Assembly (NCBI GenBank): GCA_038207425.1
Contig: JBBQZU010000017.1
Span: 1 to 64,000 of the forward strand
Origin: JBBQZU01 sp038207425
GTDB taxonomy: Bacteria; Bacteroidota; Bacteroidia; Flavobacteriales_D; Cryomorphaceae
Reading direction: 5' to 3'
Length of the DNA: 64,000 bases
Part shown: in pieces, positions 35,280-42,749 of the stretch
Layout of the letters: each line of letters begins with the position of its first letter
Numbering within the stretch: the stretch's first letter is position 1
Made by a program: the position numbers and the translations under genes
The notes under the pieces: generated by a model
The model's database searches: none
Told to the model about the DNA's origin: nothing
What the model saw: the letters and a program-made list of their open reading frames with translations, nothing else

Positions 35280-35804
35280 ATGGAAAAAGAAGAGTTTAGG
35301 GCAAAGATAATGGTGCATAAAGACAAAATGTACCGCTTTGCCCTGAGCTATACCAAATCATCCACCGAAGCCGAAGACATTGTTCAGGATGTGCTCATGA
35401 AGCTGTGGGAATCCAGATACGAACTAAATGAAGTGCGAAGTCTTGAAGCCTGGTGTATGTCGCTTACGCGAAATAAGGCACTTGATATCCTAAAGAAAGC
35501 TTCAACAAAGCAGAATACATCAATGGAAATCGTAAAAGACTCAAAGCAATTTGATTCAGGCGTCGAATCACCATTTCAACAGCTATCTCAACGAGAAAGC
35601 CTGAACAACCTGATGCAAATAGTTGGTGAGCTACCCGAAAAACAAAAAGCAGTATTTCTGCTGCGCGAAATAGAAGGTTGCAGCTACCTTGAAATATGTG
35701 AAACCCTCAATGTGGACATGAATCAGGTGAAAGTAAATATATTCAGGGCCAGACAATACCTGAAAGAGAAAATGTATCAAATAGAAAGCTATGGAACCCA
35801 GTAA
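35280..35804 (+). CDS. ECF-type RNA polymerase sigma factor
   Basis: A 174-residue two-region sigma factor. Region 2 spans about 12-75 (YRFALSYTKSSTEAEDIVQDVLMKLW ... CMSLTRNKALDILKK), region 4 about 115-165 (LPEKQKAVFLLREIEGCSYLEICETLNV). Length and layout are typical. Its stop overlaps the next ORF, a membrane protein with a cytosolic N-terminus, by 14 nt: the usual sigma/anti-sigma arrangement. Target promoters are unknown; self-regulation of this operon is likely by analogy. Confidence 0.93.
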   Translation: MEKEEFRAKIMVHKDKMYRFALSYTKSSTEAEDIVQDVLMKLWESRYELNEVRSLEAWCMSLTRNKALDILKKASTKQNTSMEIVKDSKQFDSGVESPFQQLSQRESLNNLMQIVGELPEKQKAVFLLREIEGCSYLEICETLNVDMNQVKVNIFRARQYLKEKMYQIESYGTQ

Positions 35805-36327
35805 GCTGAAATTGCTAGAAGAAAAGTACTGGGCCGGTGAAACCGATGCGCAGGAAGAAGAGCAGCTTAGGCATTTTGCCCTGACCGAAAAATCCGGGCT
35901 CTCGCAAGAATTTATTGCGCTCGTATCGGCAAATATTGCCTTTGCAAGAGAAACAACCTCCGCGGAATTCGATGACAAATTCTGGAATCGGGTAGAAGAG
36001 AACCGCAACGGAGGTATGGGCATGAAGTGGCTTCAGTTCGCTACTTATACAAAGTATGCCGCAGCACTTATTGTGCTTGCAGCAATTGGTCTTGCCATTT
36101 ATTCCATTGCGATAAAATCTGATTCAGGAAACGAAAACACTATAGCAACCGAAGAATTTCAGGATACCTACACTGACCCTGAGCAGGCTTTTGAAGAAAC
36201 CAAGCGCGCGCTTCTTATGGTTTCATCAAAACTGAATGAAGCAGAACAACCTATATTGGAACTGAAACGATTTCACGAAAGTAAAATGAGCATCACCGGC
36301 AGCACTGCCGTCGATGACAACAAATAA
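35791..36327 (+). CDS. Putative anti-sigma factor (single-pass membrane protein)
   Basis: A 178-residue protein with an acidic, helical cytosolic N-terminus (1-85: LKLLEEKYWAGETDAQEEEQL), one membrane helix (about 88-108) and an extracytoplasmic tail with acidic and helical character. No zinc-binding HxxxCxxC motif of the ZAS type is present. The call rests on topology, its overlap with the sigma gene, and position. It is therefore a plausible but unproven anti-sigma factor. The tail could sense the DUF4252 proteins encoded on either side. Confidence 0.72.
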   Translation: MEPSKLKLLEEKYWAGETDAQEEEQLRHFALTEKSGLSQEFIALVSANIAFARETTSAEFDDKFWNRVEENRNGGMGMKWLQFATYTKYAAALIVLAAIGLAIYSIAIKSDSGNENTIATEEFQDTYTDPEQAFEETKRALLMVSSKLNEAEQPILELKRFHESKMSITGSTAVDDNK

Positions 36328-36338
36328 GCAAACCCGTC

Positions 36339-36875
36339 ATGAAAACGAAATTGAAAATACCCGCCATACTTATCATTTCACTCCTCAGTGCAGCCAATGC
36401 AATTGCCCAAGACGCCATACAGCGCTATTTTGCAGATTATGCTGATAATCCACAATTCTCGTCAGTGGTCATCTCCAGTAAAATGTTTCAACTCTTTTCG
36501 AGTATAGACCCGCAAAGCAACGGTGGAAAAGAGTTTTCTGATGCTATCAGCGGGATTAAAGGAATCAGAATCGTGGCATCGGAAGAAGTTACAGACGGAA
36601 AAGTACTATTCAGCAAAGTGAACAAGAAAATAGGTCCGGAATATGAAATCTTGATGAGTATTGATGAAAAAGATGAAAAAGTTCGGTTTTTTATTCGCGA
36701 TGAAGGCCCGATTATTAAAGAATTGCTTATGCTTGTAGGAGGTGATTCCAAAATATTCATCATGAGCATATCAGGAGATATAGACCTCAAGAAAATATCA
36801 GCGCTGTCAAAAAGTATGAATGTGGGTGGAATGAAGTACCTTGAAAACCTCGATGACAGCAAAAATAAAAAGTAA
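36339..36875 (+). CDS. DUF4252 protein, second paralogue
   Basis: A 178-residue exported protein: signal peptide (about 1-23, ending AIAQ), then a DUF4252 domain (DAIQRYFADYADNPQFSSVVISSKMFQLF at about 24-52, broken here for length only by its own loops) and a C-terminal MLVGGDSKIFIMSISGDIDL segment parallel to the first paralogue. It has no sorting domain. The start is 11 bp after the anti-sigma stop. Likely periplasmic. Function unknown. Confidence 0.85.
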   Translation: MKTKLKIPAILIISLLSAANAIAQDAIQRYFADYADNPQFSSVVISSKMFQLFSSIDPQSNGGKEFSDAISGIKGIRIVASEEVTDGKVLFSKVNKKIGPEYEILMSIDEKDEKVRFFIRDEGPIIKELLMLVGGDSKIFIMSISGDIDLKKISALSKSMNVGGMKYLENLDDSKNKK

Positions 36876-37410
36876 TCCTTTGAAAACCGTCTGCCTTTTA
36901 ATTGCACTTCAATTCACTTCAGTAGCATTCTCTCAAAGTAAAGTGATAGATGAACTGGCTAAAGTAAACAACTATACTACCCTCTATTTTTATCCCAGCA
37001 CGATAAGAATGCTGAGCAAAATATTGGCCACCGACCAAGGGGCTGCTTTCAAAGAAGTAAAAAAAGCCCGTCTGGTATTTACCTGGAACAGCGACGATGC
37101 ACTAAGCGCCGAGCTTAGTGCAATAGCGCCAAAATTCGAAAAAGAAGGATTCGAAAGCATAATTACTATCCGTTCTCATGGAAATAACGTGCAGGGTTTT
37201 CTTAAAGAAGCTACTATTCCAGTTTATCTATTTTCGTTCGCCGGCGAAGGCGGTATTTTTATACTCGAACTGCAGGGAAGCTTATCCATTAGCGCTTTAC
37301 AGAGCATTGCCACCATGGACCCATCAAAAGCAATGAATTTATTGGAGCTTAAGGCCCCCGAAAAAGAAGAGAAAAGCGCACCTGAAGCTGCCATAAATAC
37401 CAAAGAGTAA
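36853..37410 (+). CDS. DUF4252-like protein, third paralogue
   Basis: A 185-residue exported protein. The ATG at 36853 (MTAKIKSNPLKTVCLL) overlaps the upstream gene by 23 nt; the in-frame TTG at 36841 is not needed, and a TTG at 36880 is a possible later start. The signal peptide ends near VAFSQ. The mature part (VIDELAKVNNYTTLYFYPST ... ARLVFTWNSDDALS ... FSFAGEGGIFILELQGSLSI) shares the strand order of DUF4252 but is more diverged than the other two, and its charged tail (EKEEKSAPEA) differs. The stop overlaps the ABC ATPase start (TAATG), showing tight coupling to the transporter. Confidence 0.78.
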   Translation: MTAKIKSNPLKTVCLLIALQFTSVAFSQSKVIDELAKVNNYTTLYFYPSTIRMLSKILATDQGAAFKEVKKARLVFTWNSDDALSAELSAIAPKFEKEGFESIITIRSHGNNVQGFLKEATIPVYLFSFAGEGGIFILELQGSLSISALQSIATMDPSKAMNLLELKAPEKEEKSAPEAAINTKE

Positions 37411-38309
37411 TGCAGCATATTCTTGAAACAAAAGGTTTAAGTAAATCATTTGGCAAAATCAACGCAGTTGTCAATCTTGAATTGTCGATTCCAAAAGGCG
37501 CTGTATTCGGTATTTTAGGCCCGAATGGCAGCGGTAAAACTACCACCCTTGGAATGGTACTCGGTGTTGTGAATCCTACATCAGGCAGTTTCTGCTGGTT
37601 TGAGGAAGGTACCAACCATCACATACGCAAAAGAATCGGCGCTATCCTTGAATCACCGTGCTTTTACCACTATCTCAGCGCTGAACAAAACCTTAAAATA
37701 GTAGCTGAAATAAAAGGGGCAGACAATTCACGAATAGAAGTGGTATTGAATCGTGTAGGTTTGCTTTCGCGAAAAGACGATTCCTTTAAATCGTTTTCGC
37801 TCGGTATGAAACAGCGACTTGCCATTGCATCGGCTCTGCTTTCTGACCCCGAAGTGATGGTGCTCGATGAGCCTACCAATGGCCTTGACCCTGCAGGAAT
37901 TGCTGAAATACGCGAACTCATCATTAGCCTTGCCAATGAAGGCCGTACCATTATTATTGCAAGCCATATGCTTGATGAAGTGCAAAAAGTTTGTACCGAC
38001 TTTGCAGTATTGAATAAAGGTTCAAAAATATATCAGGGTAAGGTCTCAGACCTGTCATCAGGCCTTACAATAATTGATGTAGCTGCCGCAGATAAGAGTG
38101 GGCTGGCCGATTCACTCAGCACTATACCGGGAGTTATTAATTTCCGTCTCGAAGGTTCGCTTTTTGCCGTGAGCACAAACGCTGATCTGAATACAGGCCA
38201 ACTCAACAAAGCGCTGATAGATAAAGGTATAATTGTGAGCCATCTCGCCCAAAGACAGGACTCCCTGGAGCGCAAATTTTTAGAAATTCTCAAGCAAAAC
38301 AACCAATGA
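37410..38309 (+). CDS. ABC transporter ATP-binding protein
   Basis: A 299-residue ATPase. Walker A GPNGSGKTT (37-45), signature motif SLGMKQR (about 130-136) and Walker B VMVLDEPTNGLDP (about 149-161) are intact; residues from about 210 to 299 form the extra C-terminal domain common in ABC-2 type exporters. It overlaps the DUF4252 gene before it by one base and the permease after it by 4 nt (ATGA). It energises export by the permease encoded next; substrate unknown. Its place in the DUF4252/sigma cluster suggests that the transporter is part of the same envelope response, but read-through alone could also explain it. Confidence 0.93.
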   Translation: MQHILETKGLSKSFGKINAVVNLELSIPKGAVFGILGPNGSGKTTTLGMVLGVVNPTSGSFCWFEEGTNHHIRKRIGAILESPCFYHYLSAEQNLKIVAEIKGADNSRIEVVLNRVGLLSRKDDSFKSFSLGMKQRLAIASALLSDPEVMVLDEPTNGLDPAGIAEIRELIISLANEGRTIIIASHMLDEVQKVCTDFAVLNKGSKIYQGKVSDLSSGLTIIDVAAADKSGLADSLSTIPGVINFRLEGSLFAVSTNADLNTGQLNKALIDKGIIVSHLAQRQDSLERKFLEILKQNNQ

Positions 38310-39109
38310 AACGACTTGTGACCCTTGAGTTTTTAAAGTTGCGGCATAGCCGTGCAATGTGGATATTGCTTGCCTTATACGGCTTGGCTCTTATAGCATC
38401 AGCGTTTAGTGGTATGTGGATTCTCGAATTTCTTGAATCAAAAGGCGTGGAGTTTAGGGGTATTACGCCGACAGTATTGCCAATCTATGATTTTGTAGAT
38501 ATATGGCAGAATCTCACATATGTGGCATCCTATTTTAAAATTTTCCCTGCATTTTTGCTGATTATTTCTGTAAGCAACGAGTACACATACAAAACCAACC
38601 GGCAGAATATCATTGATGGCCTTTCGCGGGCAGAATTCTTTTATTCCAAACTCGCCTTCGCAGCCTTTTTGTCGATTATTTCAGCTCTTCTGATACTGTT
38701 TTTGGGGCTTGGGCTGGGGTTTACCTACTCTGATGTAACCAACGCGGCTTCGGTTTTCGAAAACATAGGGTTTGTGGGAGCCCATGCCCTGCAGTTGTTT
38801 CTCTTTTTCGTTTTCGCAATCCTGCTGGTACTCCTTATAAAGAGGTCAGGATTCACTATTGTTTTCCTGCTTCTGTATTCCGCGATTATAGAACCAATAT
38901 TGGTACTCATTCTTTCATTCGATTCTAAAACGATTGCAGCCTTCTTGCCAGTAAACGCGATGAACAATCTGGTGCAAATACCCTTCGCCAAATTTCTGTT
39001 TATGTATACCCAGGATTATGTAGGCTTACAGGATGTGGCAATTGCACTTGGATGGTCAGCATTATTCACAACGTTGATCTTCCTTATCCTGAAAAAAAGA
39101 GATTTTTAA
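38306..39109 (+). CDS. ABC-2 type transporter permease
   Basis: A 267-residue polytopic protein with about six membrane helices (about 18-37, 68-90, 118-142, 150-180, 184-205, 240-262) and a cytosolic loop around VSNEYTYKTNRQNIIDGLSR (about 92-111), the ABC-2 pattern that contacts the ATPase. It is the last gene of the rightward cluster. The stop codon overlaps the stop of the convergent DUF2452 gene. The substrate cannot be predicted. Confidence 0.88.
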   Translation: MKRLVTLEFLKLRHSRAMWILLALYGLALIASAFSGMWILEFLESKGVEFRGITPTVLPIYDFVDIWQNLTYVASYFKIFPAFLLIISVSNEYTYKTNRQNIIDGLSRAEFFYSKLAFAAFLSIISALLILFLGLGLGFTYSDVTNAASVFENIGFVGAHALQLFLFFVFAILLVLLIKRSGFTIVFLLLYSAIIEPILVLILSFDSKTIAAFLPVNAMNNLVQIPFAKFLFMYTQDYVGLQDVAIALGWSALFTTLIFLILKKRDF

Positions 39110-39579
39110 TACTTCCCTATTTCCCTTGAATCGCTGTTGCTGCTCACCATCCATGTATGATCAGCCAAAAGTAGCACAGACGCTACGAAGAATTTGAAAG
39201 GAACGCGGGCTCCCCATTCATCAGGACCAATCATTGAAAGAACGAAAGCACCTTCTTCGCGCGCAAACAGGTGGTAAGTATTTCCTATCACTGGCTGAAA
39301 ATTGATTTCTGCGGCATACACCGCTTTTGAAACTTCTATACGCTGCCTCAATTGCTCCGCTTGTTTGGCAAGTAAGTCAATCTGCTGCTTGATTTGCATG
39401 AGCTGCATATCGCTTTGCTCCTGCATGGCTCGCATGGCTCCGCTGCGAATAGATCCTCTTTCAGTAGGGGCAAATGCAGGGCTGCCTACATGATGTGGGT
39501 AAGGAATTAGCCCAGGAATAAGGGTAATCTTATCATCATCAATGGGATTTACGAAGGCATCTTCAGTAGTTACTTTCAT
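39106..39579 (-). CDS. DUF2452 family protein
   Basis: A 157-residue cytoplasmic protein matching the DUF2452 pattern: FVNPIDDDKITLIPGLIPYPHHVGSPA, then a heptad-rich helix (MRAMQEQSDMQLMQIKQQIDLLAKQAEQLRQRIEVSK, about 49-85) and FQPVIGNTYHLFAREEGAFVLSMIGPDEWG. No function is assigned to the family; a role in binding or scaffolding through the coiled coil is plausible. The start overlaps the end of the upstream gene by 17 nt, which indicates cotranscription. Confidence 0.85.
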   Translation of the reverse strand: MKVTTEDAFVNPIDDDKITLIPGLIPYPHHVGSPAFAPTERGSIRSGAMRAMQEQSDMQLMQIKQQIDLLAKQAEQLRQRIEVSKAVYAAEINFQPVIGNTYHLFAREEGAFVLSMIGPDEWGARVPFKFFVASVLLLADHTWMVSSNSDSREIGKY

Positions 39580-40231
39580 GGTGTTTCAATTGCTCACCTG
39601 CCATCAGGCTTTGGTACATCTGTTCGAATTTTTCAATTATACTTTGCCCAAAACCTCTTTTTAGCAAGTATGCCCGCTTCGAAAGATACAGATCAAAACG
39701 GTCCGGTCTGTTATTCATAAATGCCATAGCCAACGACCTGAAAATATGCTGATAGCTGTGATTGGTCCAAATAGCAGCTTCTTCACTATGGTCATTCAAC
39801 AGCTTGCATAGCGCATCCGATTTTCTGTAAAGGTGCAGGAAATCAAACCCTTTCTCGTCCATAAAATCGATAAAAATATCGGCTACGGCATCAAGGTCAC
39901 GTTCATTCACGCACTTGTATCGCTGCAAGAGCGCGCTAGGCCAGATATGATGCCAGCTTACCATCAATGTATGGCTGCCGAAATGGTAGTAAGCTGATAA
40001 GCCAAATAGTTGAGCAAGGTATGCTTCAACTGCATGAACCCTGATGCCAAGAAAGAACGCTGTATAAAAGCTTCCTGATACACCAGATACAGTAAATAGG
40101 GCAGAGGAGTGACCAAAATTCGTTCTCCTGATAAACTGATGGGTATCAATATGCAAACCGTATCGCTTGTGTTCGAAATATGGAAGAAGACTATCTGCCA
40201 AATATGATTGGGCTTCTTGCGGTAAAATCAT
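39563..40231 (-). CDS. Hypothetical protein upstream of DUF2452
   Basis: A 222-residue protein that I do not recognise. I start it at the ATG at 40231 (MILPQEAQSYLADSLLPYFEH); the frame remains open to 40348 but those 39 residues (rich in Cys and Tyr) look non-native. It has many aromatic residues and histidines (HIDTHQF, SWHHIW), two short hydrophobic stretches too weak to call membrane helices, and a helical C-terminus with LSKRAYLLKRGFGQSIIEKF. Overlap with the DUF2452 gene suggests shared expression. Codon use resembles neighbours. Confidence 0.6.
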   Translation of the reverse strand: MILPQEAQSYLADSLLPYFEHKRYGLHIDTHQFIRRTNFGHSSALFTVSGVSGSFYTAFFLGIRVHAVEAYLAQLFGLSAYYHFGSHTLMVSWHHIWPSALLQRYKCVNERDLDAVADIFIDFMDEKGFDFLHLYRKSDALCKLLNDHSEEAAIWTNHSYQHIFRSLAMAFMNNRPDRFDLYLSKRAYLLKRGFGQSIIEKFEQMYQSLMAGEQLKHHESNY

Positions 40232-40499
40232 ATGCCAATAACAATGGGGCCGCGTGAATGTTTTTGAATAATAAATGTTACAGATGTAACTATCAAGATT
40301 CGCTTCACAACCCTGATTTAGGGTTTTTTCCCGCCCATAAATGTACATTTGTAAACAAAAATATTCTTCTAGAATTTATTTATCATATTGTTTATAGTCA
40401 ATTGAATAGGGACATTATATAAATCATATATATTGGTAGAGAAAGCATGATGTTAGGAAATTTATCAAGAACATCAAATCCTTTGGCATCCTTGATAAT

Positions 40500-40507
40500 T
40501 ACATTTG
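40500..40507 (+). promoter_or_regulatory. -7 box of the XRE regulator gene
   Basis: TACATTTG, perfect TAnnTTTG, ending only 4 nt before the ATG at 40512. A leaderless transcript is predicted. TTTGG at 40482-40486 is close by but the spacer (14 nt) is shorter than normal. Confidence 0.5.
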
Positions 40508-40511
40508 TAGC

Positions 40512-40868
40512 ATGGACATTACTGAGCGCATCGCGACAATAATAAAGGTGAATCAATTGAGCGCGGCCACCTTTGCCGACAGGCTTGGCGTGCAAAGAAG
40601 TAATGTATCGCATATACTCAATGGGCGCAACAAGCCGTCGATGGATTTTATAGAAAAGGTGCTGGAACATTTCCCAAGGGTTGATGCTGGGTGGCTTATT
40701 ACAGGCAGAACGTCGCAACCGGCCACCCCAATGCAGCCCAAAGCAGGAAGTGAAACAAAAACAGCCACAGTGAAATCCTTGCCCGTGCTGCCCAAGTCTA
40801 AAGAGAACGTTGTGGAGCGTATTGTGGTATTCTACACAGACCGTACCTTTGACGTGTATGAATCATAA
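40512..40868 (+). CDS. XRE-family helix-turn-helix regulator
   Basis: A 118-residue DNA-binding protein. The helix-turn-helix lies at about 17-45 (SAATFADRLGVQRSNVSHILNGRNKPS), followed by a linker and a C-terminal tail (ERIVVFYTDRTFDVYES) without a known ligand domain. The end overlaps gmhB by 11 nt, so the two genes form an operon and the regulator may control it. The predicted 5' end is leaderless. Confidence 0.87.
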   Translation: MDITERIATIIKVNQLSAATFADRLGVQRSNVSHILNGRNKPSMDFIEKVLEHFPRVDAGWLITGRTSQPATPMQPKAGSETKTATVKSLPVLPKSKENVVERIVVFYTDRTFDVYES

Positions 40869-41361
40869 AGAATTAAGATCGGCGGTTTTTCTTGACAGAG
40901 ATGGGGTAATAAACCACGATCCGGGCGACTACACCTGTCAAATAAGCGAATTCACCATACTTCCCGGGGTAGTGGAAACGCTCGTCAGGATGTCCAATGC
41001 AGGTTATGGAATAGTAATCATTACCAATCAGGGTGGAATAGCAAAAGAACGGTACACCTATGATGCTTTCTATGAGATCGATCATTATATGGCAAATACC
41101 TTCAAAGCTGCAGGTGTTGACTTTTTGGGTACCTATTTTTGTCCGCATCACGATGCTTTAAGCAATTGCCTATGCCGTAAGCCCCATCCCGGAATGATCG
41201 AAAAGGCCATGGCTGTTCATGGCATTGACCCTAACAGATCTTTCATGATAGGCGATAAGTACCGCGATATCGAAGCAGCCGAAGCCGCGGGAGTGAAAGG
41301 AATGAAGATTGATGTAAATCAAGACCTTCGAACATTGAAATGGCCACAGCCGGCTAGCTGA
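40858..41361 (+). CDS. gmhB: D-glycero-D-manno-heptose 1,7-bisphosphate phosphatase-type HAD enzyme
   Basis: A 167-residue HAD-IIIA phosphatase. The nucleophile motif is FLDRDGVIN (11-19, D13 and D15), then a conserved Thr region (GIVIITNQGGIAKE), the zinc-ligand pattern CPHHDALSNCLCRKPHPGM, and the acid motif GDKYRDIEAA. I start it at the ATG at 40858 (MNHKELRSAVFLD); the longer frame from 40810 begins inside the XRE gene and adds no family sequence. GmhB supplies activated heptose for LPS inner core, a later step converting the bisphosphate to the 1-phosphate; histidinol-phosphate phosphatase activity is the other possibility in this family. No other LPS core genes are adjacent. Confidence 0.85.
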   Translation: MNHKELRSAVFLDRDGVINHDPGDYTCQISEFTILPGVVETLVRMSNAGYGIVIITNQGGIAKERYTYDAFYEIDHYMANTFKAAGVDFLGTYFCPHHDALSNCLCRKPHPGMIEKAMAVHGIDPNRSFMIGDKYRDIEAAEAAGVKGMKIDVNQDLRTLKWPQPAS

Positions 41362-41434
41362 GCAGGATGATCCTTGTCATAACCAACTTTATGCGGTTGA
41401 ATCTTGTTAATATTGCTGTAAGATTGTAATTCAG

Positions 41435-42184
41435 TTGAGTCAAGATCTAAAAAGCGGTCAATACTGCATTTATTCCGAGTTTTATTTTGCCGAAAGCAGA
41501 ATGGCATTTGAAGCATTTAAAAATATAGGCAGAGGCCCGTCCATTTTCGGCAATCCGGCTGGAATGGAGCTTGCAAAACCAATGGGAACTGGTCGTGGAA
41601 ACGGATTTAGCATCTTTCCCGATTTTAAGCGCTATACTTTCATTACCATTTGGAAAGACGCTTCGGCCGCCAATGATTTTTTAAATAACAACCCCAAATT
41701 TCGCTGGTATCTCGATCATTGCAGGGAATACATGAATGTGTCAATGATCCCGGTAAAAGTGCATGGACAATGGGGAGGTGTAAATCCGTTTCGCGAAAGC
41801 ATCATCCAGAACCCATCAAGCCCACTTTGCGTGCTAACAAGAGCTACAATCAGGCTCTCTAAACTGCATGAGTTTTGGTGGAATGTGCCCACTGTGAGCA
41901 AATTCATGGCTCAGAGTGAGGCCCTATACAAGATAGGAATAGGCGAATATCCAATTATGATGCAGGCTACCTTTAGCCTGTGGCAAAACGCTGAATCGCT
42001 TACTAGAGCGGCTTACAGAAATTCACCCCATGCAGACATTGTGAAAAAAACACGCGAAAGAAAATGGTATACAGAAGAGCTCTTCGCAAGATTTGAGCTG
42101 ATTTCAATCAGATTTAAAGGCGATCGTTATTCACCCTTACTTGCTATTTCTCAGCAGGCACAAATTCAAGACTTACCGAGTTGA
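41435..42184 (+). CDS. CrtA-like (spheroidene monooxygenase family) protein
   Basis: A 249-residue protein whose second half matches the CrtA family: GTGRGNGFSIFPDFKRYTF (about 50-68), then GIGEYPIMMQATFSLWQ, KKTRERKWYTEELFARFELI (about 201-220). CrtA family members oxygenate carotenoids or act as related haem proteins. The N-terminal strand before QYCIYSEFYF, which the family usually has, is missing: the listed start is a TTG at 41435, the first ATG in frame is at 41501, and a stop lies upstream at 41408. So the start is uncertain and a few N-terminal residues may be lost. No carotenoid genes are nearby. The 3' end overlaps convergent msrB by 41 nt. Confidence 0.72.
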   Translation: MSQDLKSGQYCIYSEFYFAESRMAFEAFKNIGRGPSIFGNPAGMELAKPMGTGRGNGFSIFPDFKRYTFITIWKDASAANDFLNNNPKFRWYLDHCREYMNVSMIPVKVHGQWGGVNPFRESIIQNPSSPLCVLTRATIRLSKLHEFWWNVPTVSKFMAQSEALYKIGIGEYPIMMQATFSLWQNAESLTRAAYRNSPHADIVKKTRERKWYTEELFARFELISIRFKGDRYSPLLAISQQAQIQDLPS

Positions 42185-42635
42185 TACAGTAGCGCAAACC
42201 TGTAGGCCTGGGGCCATCGTCAAATACATGCCCAAGATGCCCGCCACACATACCGCACACCACCTCAGTGCGCATCCAGCCATGACTGTTGTCAGGAATG
42301 GAAAGGACATTTTTCGGATTTAATACATCATAAAAGCTCGGCCACCCGGTGCCTGAGTCAAATTTGGTTTTTGAATTAAAAAGCGGTGTGTTGCAACCCG
42401 CACAAACGTAAGTTCCTGTTGCTTTATTCGTATCATATTCACCTGTAAAAGCGCGCTCTGTGCTCTGTTTGCGCAGCACATTGTAAGCCTGTGGAGAAAG
42501 CAAAGTTTTCCACTCTTCGTCGGTTTTTGTAATGGGGTATATTGTGGTATCAACTTCAGTTGAAGGCTTTGTAGTCTGCGTGCAGCCCGTAAGTGAAAGG
42601 AACATTGTGGTAAATAAGATGATTATATGCTTCAT
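42144..42635 (-). CDS. msrB: Peptide-methionine (R)-S-oxide reductase, lipoprotein form
   Basis: A 163-residue enzyme reducing methionine-R-sulfoxide. The N-terminus is a lipoprotein signal (lipobox LTGC, Cys18), so it is likely anchored in the periplasmic face of a membrane. Zinc ligands C78-AG-C81 and C127-GM-C130 are present; the catalytic region GLRYCINSVSLEF holds Cys150. The conserved SGTGWPSF is at about 94-101. The 3' end runs 41 nt into the convergent CrtA-like gene, a compact overlap. Likely role: repair of oxidised envelope proteins. Confidence 0.94.
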   Translation of the reverse strand: MKHIIILFTTMFLSLTGCTQTTKPSTEVDTTIYPITKTDEEWKTLLSPQAYNVLRKQSTERAFTGEYDTNKATGTYVCAGCNTPLFNSKTKFDSGTGWPSFYDVLNPKNVLSIPDNSHGWMRTEVVCGMCGGHLGHVFDDGPRPTGLRYCINSVSLEFVPAEK

Positions 42636-42709
42636 ATCAATTGTCGATTCTCAATATAACGTTTCACCCGGTAGTTTTGGTTTTCGCAATGTGGATAAAT
42701 CTTTGCGGA

Positions 42710-42744
42710 TTGCCGACATTTTATCATTTTGGATAGTATTTTCG
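42710..42744 (+). promoter_or_regulatory. Promoter of the acyltransferase gene
   Basis: TTG (42710-42712), a 24-nt spacer and TATTTTCG (42737-42744); the ATG at 42750 follows after 5 nt. It overlaps the in-frame codons from TTG 42729 and so argues against that start. Leaderless transcript predicted. Confidence 0.5.
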
Positions 42745-42749
42745 GGTTC

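Noticed and set aside
40398..40718. 106-codon minus-strand frame upstream of and within the XRE gene
   Set aside because: Antisense to the HTH gene and overlapping its promoter; no family features.
41362..41434. Possible lost N-terminus of the CrtA-like gene in another frame (ATG at 41367, MILVITNFMRL)
   Set aside because: The peptide does not resemble the expected CrtA start and ends at a stop; I could not show a frameshift.
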